Part shown: in pieces, positions 45,177-54,391 of the stretch
How positions within the stretch are numbered: the stretch's first letter is position 1
Layout: each line of letters begins with the position of its first letter
Assembly: GCA_963841405.1 (NCBI GenBank)
Contig: CAWJCM010000001.1
Location: forward strand, 310,001-374,000
DNA from: DATBLE01 sp963841405
GTDB lineage: Bacteria > Actinomycetota > Thermoleophilia > Gaiellales > Gaiellaceae
Length of the DNA: 64,000 nucleotides
Direction: 5' to 3'
Position numbers and translations under genes: made by a program
The notes under the pieces: model-generated
Told to the model about the DNA's origin: nothing
Database searches by the model: none
The model's input: only the letters and a program-made list of their open reading frames with translations

Positions 45177-45644
45177 TCAGGGTGGAGGCTGCGCGTTCAC
45201 CTCGTAGTACAGCGATAGCTGCATTGCAGTTCCGAATGCGGTCCATAGATTCGGCAGGTCCGCGAGCAACCCTGACCTGAGCTGGACCGTCAGACGGCCG
45301 ACGCGGTCCGCGATCGTCGCGTGTAGTTCTGCCTCGGTGAAGACCGGATGCTTGTGGAATGCCTCGAGCACCTGCGAAAGGCAATGCTGCGACTCATCCG
45401 CGTCCTGCGCAGGAGGCGTCACCAGGTAGTGGAGCCTCAACGCAACCGGCTCCTGGCTCTCGGGAGCCAGCCGAGCAGGCGCGGTGCGGAGATCACCGGC
45501 GTCCTCGATTTCGTAGAGGACGAGGACGAGCGCCTGCTCAGATGACGTCGCCGAGAGGTCGGCGATTCTGCCGATCTGGACCGTCGTTTCTGGAATCTCC
45601 TCGACGAGGTATTGACGCAGGGTCTCCGAGATTCCGAGCAGCAT
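45177..45644 (-). CDS. DUF4255/Pvc16-family protein
   Basis: 155 residues. ISETLRQYLVEEIPE, then VLVLYEIEDAGDLRT, ALRLHYLVTPPAQDADE with HCLSQVLEAFHKHPVF, and a late LWTAFGTAMQLSLYYEV closely follow the layout of DUF4255 proteins (tube terminator Pvc16/Afp16 of extracellular contractile injection systems). None of the sheath, tube, baseplate or AAA genes of such a system are in the window. It converges with the muralytic gene. Confidence 0.72.
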   Translation of the reverse strand: MLLGISETLRQYLVEEIPETTVQIGRIADLSATSSEQALVLVLYEIEDAGDLRTAPARLAPESQEPVALRLHYLVTPPAQDADESQHCLSQVLEAFHKHPVFTEAELHATIADRVGRLTVQLRSGLLADLPNLWTAFGTAMQLSLYYEVNAQPPP

Positions 45645-45676
45645 CGTTCGGACGGCAGTCTACGGCTACGCTCGCA

Positions 45677-46777
45677 CTACGACTGCTTTCCCTCCTCCGC
45701 GTCGGGATCGACTCGCGCACCGGCTGGTGCCGGTGCGCCGAACCTGGAGTCCGCGTCGTCTCCACCAGGCGGGCCGGAACCGACGGCCGCCGTCATCGCC
45801 GCGATCAGCTCGTAGGAGCGGAGTCGATCGGCGTGGTCGTACACGTTCGTCGTCAGGATCAGCTCGTCCGCCGCCGTCCGTTGCTGCAGTTCGAGCAGGC
45901 CTGCTCGAACTGCCGTCGGCGAGCCGACGACGTGTGACTCCGTCCAGCTCTCGACGAACGCGCGCTCCTCGGGCGAGTATTCGTATGCGTCGGCCTCGTC
46001 GGGCGAGGGTAAGGTCGACGGCCGACCGGTGCGCAGCCGCAAGAAGGAAAGCTTCGCAGGGCCGTGAAGCCACCGGGCCCGCTCGTCGGTCTCGGCGCAG
46101 ACGACCGCAACGCCGACCATCGCGTACGGCTCCGTGAGCGTCGCCGACGGCGTGAAGTGGCGGCGGTAGATCTCGAGCGCCGGGACGGTGTTCTGCGGCA
46201 TGAAGTGGTGGGCGAACGAGAACGGCAACCCGAGTTCGGCCGCGAGCCGTGCGCTGAAGTCGCTCGAGCCGAGCAGCCAGATCGCCGGCCTGTTGCCCGC
46301 GCCGGGCACCGCTGTGATCCGCGGGACCGCCCCGGAGAAGAAGGCGAGCAGCTCTTCGAGCTGCGCCGGGAGATCATCCGCAGCCGGGTCGAAAGAGCTG
46401 CGAAGCGCCCTGGCGGTGATCTGGTCGGTGCCCGGGGCACGCCCGATCCCCAGGTCGATGCGCCCCGGATGGAGCGCCTCGAGCATCCCGAACTGTTCGG
46501 CAACAACCAGCGGTTGGTGGTTCGGAAGCATCACGCCGCCGGAACCCACCCGCAATGTCGTCGTCACGCTCGCCAGGTGCGCAATCAGCACGGCCGGCGC
46601 CGAACTCGCGATCCCCGGCATGTTGTGGTGCTCGGCCACCCAGTGCCTCCGGTATCCGAGCCGCTCTGCCTGCCGTGCCAGGTCGAGCGAGTTCCGGAGC
46701 GCCTGACCGACCGTCGAACCGGTTCCCACCGGAGCCAGATCGAGCACAGAAAACGGCGTCGAACCACGAGCGACCAT
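45677..46777 (-). CDS. LLM class flavin-dependent oxidoreductase (MsnO8-like)
   Basis: 366 residues. FSVLDLAPVGTGSTVGQALR, RHWVAEHHNMPGIASSAP, VGSGGVMLPNHQPLVVAEQF and RIDLGIGRAPGTDQITARAL are the distinctive blocks of the MsnO8/YhbW subgroup of luciferase-like proteins. Stands alone; substrate unknown. Its placement inside the conflict island appears incidental. Confidence 0.9.
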   Translation of the reverse strand: MVARGSTPFSVLDLAPVGTGSTVGQALRNSLDLARQAERLGYRRHWVAEHHNMPGIASSAPAVLIAHLASVTTTLRVGSGGVMLPNHQPLVVAEQFGMLEALHPGRIDLGIGRAPGTDQITARALRSSFDPAADDLPAQLEELLAFFSGAVPRITAVPGAGNRPAIWLLGSSDFSARLAAELGLPFSFAHHFMPQNTVPALEIYRRHFTPSATLTEPYAMVGVAVVCAETDERARWLHGPAKLSFLRLRTGRPSTLPSPDEADAYEYSPEERAFVESWTESHVVGSPTAVRAGLLELQQRTAADELILTTNVYDHADRLRSYELIAAMTAAVGSGPPGGDDADSRFGAPAPAGARVDPDAEEGKQS

Positions 46778-46994
46778 CAGTGCGAGTATGGCGACGGCAC
46801 CGCGACGAACGGGTTGTCACTGACGTCAGCGGTTGTTAGCCTTCGCACGTTCTGCGCGGGTGCGCAGCCGGTCGGGGTCGGCGGGAGGTGTCCAATGGCT
46901 AGAGCACGGCGCGTCGTGCAGGCGGATCTCGGCGACCGGAACGGTGCTACGCAGCGCGTCCTCGCCCCTGTCGATTTGTCGGAGCTGACTCACG

Positions 46995-47621
46995 TTGCCT
47001 AGCACGAACGAGCGCGCGTCCACGATCGGCCACGGCTTCGTCCCGAAGTGGTGGATCGTCGCGTTCACCGTCTTGCTGCTCGTGCTCGCCGCCGCGCTGC
47101 TCTACACCCTCTGGGCGTTCTGGCCGTCCGAGCTCGAGACGGTCAATGCCAAACCGGAACAGCGTCGAGTCACCTATTTCGGCGCCGGCTTCGACGTCTC
47201 CACCGACACCCTCTTCTTCGCGATCGTCGCCCTGGCGGGCGCTCTAGGGGGGCTCGTCCACACGCTCCGCTCGTTCTCGATGTACGTCGGCACTCGATAC
47301 CTCCGCTGGAGCTGGATCCCGTTCAACCTCTTGCTTCCCGTGGTCGGCGCTCTCGGCGGCACCGTCTTCTATCTCGTCTTTCGGGGCGGCCTGTTCTCGA
47401 CCTCGACCTCTGCCACCGATGCGAACCCGTACGGATTCGCAGCGGTCGCGGCACTCGTCGGCCTCTTCTCGGAGCAGGCGATCGAGAAGCTGCGCCACGT
47501 GGCAAGGGAGATGTTCGCGGAGGCGCCGAAATACGAACCCGACCATTTCTCCGAGGCGACAGGGGAAAGCTCGTCCTCGGGCGGCGGCTCCCGCGGCGGG
47601 TCGCCCGGCACTCGCGGCTGA
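46995..47621 (+). CDS. three-helix membrane protein of unknown function
   Basis: 208 residues from TTG 46995. Three hydrophobic segments: WWIVAFTVLLLVLAAALLYT, TLFFAIVALAGALGGLVHTL and NLLLPVVGALGGTVFYLVF, then a cytoplasmic-looking tail ending in a Ser/Gly-rich stretch. The GALGGLVH and GYxFxAVAALVGLFSEQA blocks recur in uncharacterised membrane proteins encoded near nSTAND genes; I cannot name the family. The 645-base gap that follows (47622-48266) holds at most one tiny reading frame. Confidence 0.65.
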   Translation: MPSTNERASTIGHGFVPKWWIVAFTVLLLVLAAALLYTLWAFWPSELETVNAKPEQRRVTYFGAGFDVSTDTLFFAIVALAGALGGLVHTLRSFSMYVGTRYLRWSWIPFNLLLPVVGALGGTVFYLVFRGGLFSTSTSATDANPYGFAAVAALVGLFSEQAIEKLRHVAREMFAEAPKYEPDHFSEATGESSSSGGGSRGGSPGTRG

Positions 47622-47868
47622 GCCATTCCAGAACGATCCGAGGGAGCAGCGTCTTCCTCGGTGAGTGCCTGCCTGTCAAGCGCCCGGCGCCCCGCCAGAG
47701 CGCGTTCATCGCCCCCGGCTGTCGTCCAGGCCCTGAGCAAGAAAAGAACAGTGAGACCCCGCATGCGACACTTGCAACAATGCCCATAGGGCGCTACCTT
47801 GGTGCGGTCATACATCCGGGTTCGCGCCTGCTGTGGCGGCGATAGTCGCGCGAAAGATGGGAGGCACC

Positions 47869-48012
47869 ATGGCCCTCTGTTCGCGAACGAGCGTGCGGTG
47901 GTCGGACCATCACGGAGCGCCGGGCGACGCCGTGGGGACACGGTCGCTCGCTGCCGCACCGATCGAACAGGGTGCGCCGGTCTCCGGGACGCTGGAGGGC
48001 AGGGTGTTCTAG
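47869..48012 (+). CDS. possible 47-residue small protein
   Basis: ATG 47869 preceded by GGGAGG at a good distance; the frame runs 47 residues to TAG 48010-48012. The product is hydrophilic with no recognised motif. It is the only supported feature of the 645-base gap before the collagen-like gene and may be spurious. Confidence 0.25.
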   Translation: MALCSRTSVRWSDHHGAPGDAVGTRSLAAAPIEQGAPVSGTLEGRVF

Positions 48013-48266
48013 GTGGCCCGGCATGCCACACATTGCTCGTCGAGCGATGTCGACGCGGACGCGCGTCCAGCTTCACGGCTGTCTCGCTGCAGGCGGATGT
48101 CTTCTCGGGTTGGGCGATGGAGAAGAGGCTGCCGGCAGCCAAGCTCTCCGCATGAGCGGCGGAGCAGCATCACCCCATCGATCCGGCAAACACCCGCGAT
48201 GGTCGCATTCCGAAGTGCGCGATCGCCGCGTGCCATTCACCGATCGCCCGAGGGAGGTAAGCCACG

Positions 48267-48845
48267 ATGAAGAAGCGACTTCCACTGATCCTCTCTACCG
48301 CAGCGCTCGTCGTTTCGCTCCTCGGCACGACGCCGCTCGGCCGCGCCGCACGATCGGCCGTTTCGCCGGTCGTGCCTCTCGCCAAGACTGCCAACTACGC
48401 CAAGAACGCAGGGAAGCTGAACGGTCACAGCTCCTCCAGGGTGCCCCGCGCGGGCCAGATCCCGGTCGTCGGTGCGAACGGGAAGCTGCCCGCGACGCTC
48501 GGAGCCGTGGGGCGGACGGGTCCAGCCGGACCGAAGGGCGATGCCGGCGCGAAAGGCGATCCCGGCGCGGCCGGCGTCGCCGGCTACCAGCGGGTGCAGC
48601 AGCAGGTGAACCCGCCCGGCGGTAACGGCGACACGCGGACGTACACGGTGCCGTGCCCCGGTGGCAAGCACGTCCTCGGCGGAGGCTTCAACTTCAGCAG
48701 GGGAGCAGACACCGAAGACGTCTCGGTCATCGAGTCGGCTGCGTCGTCGGACTCGGTCTGGGAGTTCAAGCTGAGAAACAGGACCGGGCAGTCGGCCAAG
48801 GGGACGACGACCTTGTCTGCCGTCTGCGCAACCGTGAGCTCCTGA
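48267..48845 (+). CDS. exported collagen-like protein
   Basis: 192 residues from ATG 48267 with GAGGGAGG upstream. Signal peptide KKRLPLILSTAALVVSLLG, a short collagen-like Gly-X-Y run (GRTGPAGPKGDAGAKGDPG, about eight triplets), then a beta-rich C-terminal domain with two cysteines (TVPCPGGKHVLGGGFN and SAVCATVSS) likely forming a disulfide. Probably a surface protein. It lies 63 bases ahead of module B, same strand. Confidence 0.8.
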   Translation: MKKRLPLILSTAALVVSLLGTTPLGRAARSAVSPVVPLAKTANYAKNAGKLNGHSSSRVPRAGQIPVVGANGKLPATLGAVGRTGPAGPKGDAGAKGDPGAAGVAGYQRVQQQVNPPGGNGDTRTYTVPCPGGKHVLGGGFNFSRGADTEDVSVIESAASSDSVWEFKLRNRTGQSAKGTTTLSAVCATVSS

Positions 48846-48908
48846 GGCCCCGATGCAGGACCGCCACGGGGGAGGCGCGGGCGCCGGGCAGAGAGCGAGC
48901 CCGGCGCC

Positions 48909-49859
48909 GTGAGGGCCGACGATCGGCACTACTCGCTCGTCGCCGAGCTGCTCGCGAACGGCGATGTCATCCCCTTCCTCGGTGCGGGCGCGAACCTGTG
49001 CGATCGGCCGGCATCGGCCTCCTTCGCGCTTGGCCGCTTCGCACCGAGCGGCGGCGAGCTCGCAAACACCCTCGCCGAGAGCAGCCGCTATCCCGACCGG
49101 CAGGACCTCGACCTGTTGCGCGTCTCTCAGTACGTCGACGCAATCCTCGGCGAAGGGCAGCTCTACCGCTATCTGCACGCCGTCTTCGACGCCGACTATC
49201 CGCTGAGCTCGCTGCACCGCCTCTTCGCGCGGTTGCCCCCGCTGCTTCGCGAGCACGCTCAGCCGCAGCTGCTCCTCGTGACCACGAACTACGACGACCT
49301 GGTCGAGCGGGCGCTCGCAGCGGCGGACGAGCCCTTCGACGTCGTCTGGTACGAGGCAAAGCGAGGCCCGGCACAGGGCTCCTTCCTGCACCGTCGTCCC
49401 GACGGCGAGGTCGTTCCGATCGTGCGACCGAACAAGTACCTCGGCTTCAGCCCGGAGCGAACCGTGGTTCTCAAGCTGCACGGCGCGATCGACCGCGCCG
49501 ATCTGAACCGGGACAGCTACGTCATCACCGAGGACAACTACATCGACTACATGGTGGGAGGCGACGTCGGCGAGCAGATCCCCGTGTCGCTTCGCGAGCG
49601 CATGGTCTCGAGTCACTTCCTCTTCCTCGGCTACTCGATGCGGGACTGGAACCTCAGGGTCATCCTCAAGCGAATCTGGCGCGAAGAGCGGCTGCCGATG
49701 AAGTCGTGGGCCGTCCAACGGGCGCCGAACGATGCGGGGGCGCGCGAGGTCGAGGAAGCGCTCTGGCGGGACCGAGGCGACGTCGACCTCCTGTACGTCC
49801 CGTTGCGGACGTATACCGCCCGGCTCAAGCGCGAGCTCTTTCCGCCCGGTCCCGCATGA
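48909..49859 (+). CDS. SIR2-like NADase-type effector (module B)
   Basis: 316 residues from GTG 48909. Same blocks as module A: VIPFLGAGANLCDRP, VTTNYDDLVERALA, TVVLKLHGAIDRAD (catalytic His), SYVITEDNYIDYM, HFLFLGYSMRDWNLRVIL. The N-terminus here is well defined (RADDRHYSLVAELLANGD). The stop overlaps the nSTAND start (ATGA). About half of residues match module A by eye, so the two are old paralogues rather than a recent copy. Confidence 0.88.
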   Translation: MRADDRHYSLVAELLANGDVIPFLGAGANLCDRPASASFALGRFAPSGGELANTLAESSRYPDRQDLDLLRVSQYVDAILGEGQLYRYLHAVFDADYPLSSLHRLFARLPPLLREHAQPQLLLVTTNYDDLVERALAAADEPFDVVWYEAKRGPAQGSFLHRRPDGEVVPIVRPNKYLGFSPERTVVLKLHGAIDRADLNRDSYVITEDNYIDYMVGGDVGEQIPVSLRERMVSSHFLFLGYSMRDWNLRVILKRIWREERLPMKSWAVQRAPNDAGAREVEEALWRDRGDVDLLYVPLRTYTARLKRELFPPGPA

Positions 49860-52800
49860 CGGAGACGGCGGGGCCGGCACAGCCGCTGCCACCGCCTCGG
49901 CCGGAGACACCGTATGTCGGTCTGGTCCCCTACCGTGAAGAGGACTTCGGCTTCTTCTTCGGCCGGGACGACGAACGGCGGATCGTCACCGCCAACCTCC
50001 GTGCGTCCCGCCTGACGATCCTGTACGGCCCGAGCGGCGTCGGCAAGACCTCGCTTCTCCAGGCGGGCGTCGTCCACGACCTGCGAGACGAGGTCGTCGC
50101 CAACGCGACGGCCCGGGCCGAGCAGGTGCCGATCGCGATCTGCTCGTTCCGTGACTGGCGCGAGCATCCGCTGCCGGCGCTGATGAATGCGATGCACGAC
50201 GCCGTCTGCGAGGCCTCCGGCCGTGACTACGGGGCGAGTTGGCAGCCGGGCACGTCCGTTGTCGAAACGCTGCGCTCCTGGACGCGGAGCGTGCACTCCC
50301 TGCTCGTGGTCCTCGACCAGTTCGAGGACTACTTCCTCTATCACGGGGGCGAGAGCGGGAACGCCACGATCACCGACGGGCTTCCGGCGATCGTCAACGA
50401 GCCGAATCTGGGGGTCAACGTCCTGCTCTCGATTCGGGAGGACGCGTGGGCGAAGCTCGATCTCTTCGAGGGGCGGATACCGCGCCTCTTCGGCAACTAC
50501 GTCCGCGTCGAGCACCTGAACCGGACGGGGGCGCGCGAAGCGATCGAGCGACCCGTCGAGGCATGGAACAACCGGCTGGCGCCCCGCGAACACCGCTTCA
50601 CCCTCGAGCCGGCACTGGTCGAGGCCGTGCTCGATCGCGGCGGCCTCCGGCGGGCTTGCTCTCACGCACGACGACCCGCGCGCCGATCCGACCGCGTCGA
50701 GCACCGAAGAGATCGAGGCGCCCTATCTCCAGCTCGTCATGGACCGGCTCTGGCGCGCGACGCTCGCAGCGGGCTCACGAGATCTGACCGTCGCTCGGCT
50801 CGAGGAGCTCGGTGGGCCCCAGCAGATCGTCGAGCATCACCTGCTCGAAGCTCTCGGCGCGCTCACCCCCGCCGAGCAGGCCGTCGCCGCCGACGCCTTC
50901 ATCTTCCTGGTCACCCGTTCGAAGACGAAGGTCGCTCACACCGCTTCCGACCTTGCCGAATGGACGAAACGCCCCGAGCCGGAGGTCGCGGCCGTCCTCG
51001 ACAAGCTCTGCCGCGGCGAGAGCGGAAGGATCCTGCGAACTGTCGCCGCCCCGGGGAGCGAGACCGGAGAGACGCGGTACGAGCTCTTCCACGATCTCCT
51101 CGCCGAGCCGATCCTCGACTGGCGCCGAGGCTACGAGGAGAACCGAGCCCGGCGCGCGGCGTACCGGAAGTTCGCGCGTATCGGAGCGGTGCTGACTACG
51201 CTCGTCGCCGTCTTCGCCGCGCTCGGCGCCTGGGCGCTGATCCAGCGGGGCGAGGCCAAGCGCGCCACGAGTTCCGCGACGTCGCTCGCACTGGCGTCGG
51301 CCGCAAAGGACCAGGTCGGAAGACACCTGGACCTCTCCCTCCTCCTCGGTCTCGACGCGTACCGGGAGAGCCCGGGCGCAGAAGCGGCGAGCGCGATGGT
51401 GGGTGCGCTGGAGGCGGCGCGGCGCTCGGGGGCTGAGGCGATCCTGCGGGGCGACAGCAGGGGCGTTCGAGCCATAGCGTTCAGCCCCGACGGCCGCACG
51501 CTGGCGAGCGCAGACTTCAACGGCGCGATCCAGCTGTGGGACACGCGGGCCCGTCGGCAACTCGGCCCGCCGCTGCTCGGACACACCAACGAAGTCTGGA
51601 GCGTTGCCTTCAGCCCCGACGGGAACACCCTCGCGTCCGCCAGCCACGACGGGACCGTCCGCCTCTGGGAGGTGCCGTCCGGCAAGTCGCTGGGCCGCCT
51701 GCCGATCGAGAACGCCGGCGTCGTCACGAGCGTCGCGTTCAGCCCGGACGGGAGAACGCTCGCGGTCGGTGGCCAGGGCGGCAGGCTGCAGCTCTGGGAC
51801 GTCCGGGAGCGGAGACCCCTCGACCCCCCGCTTCGGGGTCATACGGACCGCGTCGTGAGCGTCGCGTTCAGCCCCGACGGGCACACGCTCGCGTCGGGGA
51901 GTTTCGACCACACCGTGCGACTCTGGAACGTCGCGACGCGGACGCCGCTCGGGCCACCCCTGGTCGGTCAGCGAGGCGAGGTTGCGAGCGTCGCGTTCAG
52001 CCCGGACGGCCGCCTGCTGGTCTCGTCGAGCCTGGACGGCACCTTGCGGTTGTGGGATGTGCGCCGCCGAACACCGCTCGGACCGCCCATCCGGACTGGA
52101 ACCGGCGAGATCTGGAGCGTCGCCTTCAGCCCAGACGGGCGTACGCTTGTCTCCTCGGGCTTCGACCGCACGGTTCGCCTCTGGGACACGCGGACGCGAA
52201 AGCCCGCGAGGCCTCCTTTGACCGGCCACACACTCGGAGTCGTGGGCGTCGCCTTCAGCCCTGGCGGCCGCATGCTGGCGTCAGCCGCCTACGACGGGAC
52301 GGTTCGGATTTGGGACCTGCGGAGACCCGGGTTCGGACAGCCCCTCGGCCGCCACACGGGCCGCGTCACAGATGTCGTCTTCAGCCCCGACGGGCAGACA
52401 CTCGCCTCGGCCGGCTTCGACGGAGCTGTCCGGGTCTGGGACGTACGGGAACACCGAGCCCTTGGACGGCTCGACGACGAGGAAGACGGCTCCTACGAGG
52501 GCCTAGCCGTCAGCCCCGACGGTGGCACGCTCGCCACGGCGGGCGACGACGGATCGGTCGAGCTTTTCGACCTTCGCAGGCACACGATGCGTGCGCGACT
52601 GCGGGGTCACAAGGGGGCCGTGCAGAGCGTCTCCTTCAGCCCCGATGGGAACACGCTCGCCTCCGCCGGGGATGACGGCAGCGTGCGGCTCTGGGACAGT
52701 CGAAGCGGCGCGCCGCTCGGCGTGATGCACGGCCACGAGGGCAGCATCTGGAGCGTTGCGTTCAGCCCTGACGGGCGCACGCTCGCGTCGGCCGGCGCGG

Positions 52801-53336
52801 ACGGCACGGTGCGTCTGTGGGATGTGCGGCGTCGCAAGCTCGAGGCCCGACTCGGGGTCCGCGACACCGCCCCGTTGACCGTCGCCTTCAGCCCCGACGG
52901 ACGCACCCTCGCCTCGGGCAACGTCGACGGCACCGTGCGGCTCTGGGGCGTGCGCGCACACAAGCCGCTTGGCGAACCCCTCGTAGGCCACCAGGACCGG
53001 GTGGAAAGCGTCGCCTTCAGCCCGAACGGGCAGACGCTCGCCTCGGCAAGCGACGACGGCACCGTTCGCCTCTGGGACGTGCAAGGGCACCGGGCACTGG
53101 GCGCGCCCCTCCGCGGTCACAAGGGAGCGGTTCTCGGCGTCGCATTCAGCCCGGACGGACAAACGGTCGCGAGCGGCGGTGACGACGGAACGGTCCGGTT
53201 GTGGGGACGGATTCTGTGGAGCGACCTCGCCGACCTGCGCTCGGAGGTATGCCGGCTGGTCGTCGGCAACCTGACGAAGAGCGAATGGGGCGAGCTTGCC
53301 CCAGGGCTCGCGTATCGCACAACATGCCCGACGTGA
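49856..53336 (+). pseudogene. nSTAND NTPase with 14 WD40 repeats (module B), frameshifted
   Basis: N-terminal frame from ATG 49856: PYVGLVPYREEDFGFFFGRD, Walker A YGPSGVGKTSLLQAG, Walker B HSLLVVLDQFEDYF, LSIREDAWAKLDLFEG. Near 50650 the frame breaks; the other frame resumes GLALTHDDPRADPTASSTEE then EAPYLQLVMDRLW and continues to 53336. One extra base around 50640-50652 explains it. A transmembrane helix (VLTTLVAVFAALGAWALI) is followed by 14 near-identical WD40 units (VWSVAFSPDGNTLASAS type), which would make two seven-bladed propellers, twice the number in module A. Everything outside the break is intact. The break is recent or a sequencing error. Confidence 0.85.
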
Positions 53337-54143
53337 TCAGGCGAGCGCGCGCCAGTCCTCGACGGTGAGGCCGACGCCGTAGACGGAGTCGCGCCTCGGG
53401 ACGTAGTAGCCGAGCTCGCGGTAGCTCGTCACCGGCGTGTAGACGGCGCCCTCGGTGTCGCTCCCGTAACAGGCGATGCAGTGGCCGCCGATGCCGGTGT
53501 TCGCGTTCCGCCAGTCCGGCTGTTGGCCGGGTTGAAGGTTGCGATAGAGCTCCACCGAGACGAGCACCTCGCCGCTCGATACCTTCGCGAGCCGGGTGTC
53601 GTCGAGCACCTGCGCGTTGATCGAGCCGACCATCCGCCGGGCGCCGCCGTCGAAGGCGGCGTCGAACTCGGCCGTGGTCTCACACTGGCCCCAGGCGCCG
53701 TCGAGGTCGAACTCGTCGACCATCGCGAGCGCCTCCGAGTAGCCGGTTCCTTCGCCGGCCGGGCGGCAGTCGCACCAGGCCTCGACCGCACCGAAGTAGG
53801 CGCGAAGCCGCGCGATCGCGTCGGCTGTATACCACTCGCGGTAGCCGGCATCAGCGGTGCAGACGGGAACCATCCACGACGGCGCCGCCAGACAGTCGAG
53901 CGGGCTCTGCGCGAGAAAGATGCGCGCCTGCGCACTCGAGACCTCGGGCGCCCGCGGCGTCAGGCCCGGATGCGTCGGGATGCTCTTGAGTTGCTCGAGG
54001 TCGGCGCCGGCCGCATACCACGGCGTCGAGCGGTAGTCGTAGCCGGCCTGCGTCCTGACCCGCTCGAGGTAGTCGTCCCAGCTGATCGTCGTCGCCCGCG
54101 CGTTCGCGGCAGCATCGTCGAGCAGCTCCTCCTCGGTCGCCAT
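53337..54143 (-). CDS. uncharacterised protein with a GGHC motif
   Basis: 268 residues. No family recognised with certainty. SPLDCLAAPSWM offers a possible catalytic Cys, and NTGIGGHCIACYGSDTEG resembles the His strand of papain-fold peptidases. GAWGQCETTAEFDAAFDGG and DCRPAGEGTGYSEA add more Cys. It has no signal peptide. Its stop abuts the stop of the module B NTPase, so it is convergent with it. It could be a cysteine hydrolase or an injected/associated protein. Confidence 0.65.
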   Translation of the reverse strand: MATEEELLDDAAANARATTISWDDYLERVRTQAGYDYRSTPWYAAGADLEQLKSIPTHPGLTPRAPEVSSAQARIFLAQSPLDCLAAPSWMVPVCTADAGYREWYTADAIARLRAYFGAVEAWCDCRPAGEGTGYSEALAMVDEFDLDGAWGQCETTAEFDAAFDGGARRMVGSINAQVLDDTRLAKVSSGEVLVSVELYRNLQPGQQPDWRNANTGIGGHCIACYGSDTEGAVYTPVTSYRELGYYVPRRDSVYGVGLTVEDWRALA

Positions 54144-54355
54144 CAGCGACTCCTCCCGATCGCCTCCGGCGTGCGATCGCCTCAGCAGCGCGGCACCTCA
54201 GCCGTCCAACCCGCCCACCGAGGTCAAAGTGTAAGGGCAGAAGCGTTGTGGAGACGGTGGGACGAAAACGCTACCGGCTCGCTGTACTTCTCCCCTTATC
54301 CATCGCCACCACAGCCCGTCCAGCTTCTGGGGCGCATCGGAATCGGAGAGCGCTA

Positions 54356-54389
54356 CCCCGTACGATCGACGCGAGCTTCGCCGAGGCGG
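54356..54389 (+). repeat. 34-bp dispersed repeat, copy 2
   Basis: 31 of 34 bases match 19825-19858 (shared LPRTIDA/FAEA reading). It directly abuts the 3' end of the second TOPRIM gene. Confidence 0.55.
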
Positions 54390-54391
54390 GG

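Noticed and set aside
45177..45644. A complete contractile injection system in the island
   Set aside because: Only the DUF4255 protein is present; no sheath, tube, baseplate, spike or AAA gene is in the window.
48267..48845. Treating the collagen-like gene as part of the SIR2/nSTAND operon
   Set aside because: There is a 63-base gap and its own Shine-Dalgarno, and module A has no equivalent gene.
51460..53220. Regular near-identical DNA units at about 120-base spacing, looking like a tandem repeat or CRISPR-like array
   Set aside because: The units encode WD40 repeats in one unbroken frame; spacing and variation follow the protein, and there are no constant short direct repeats with unique spacers.
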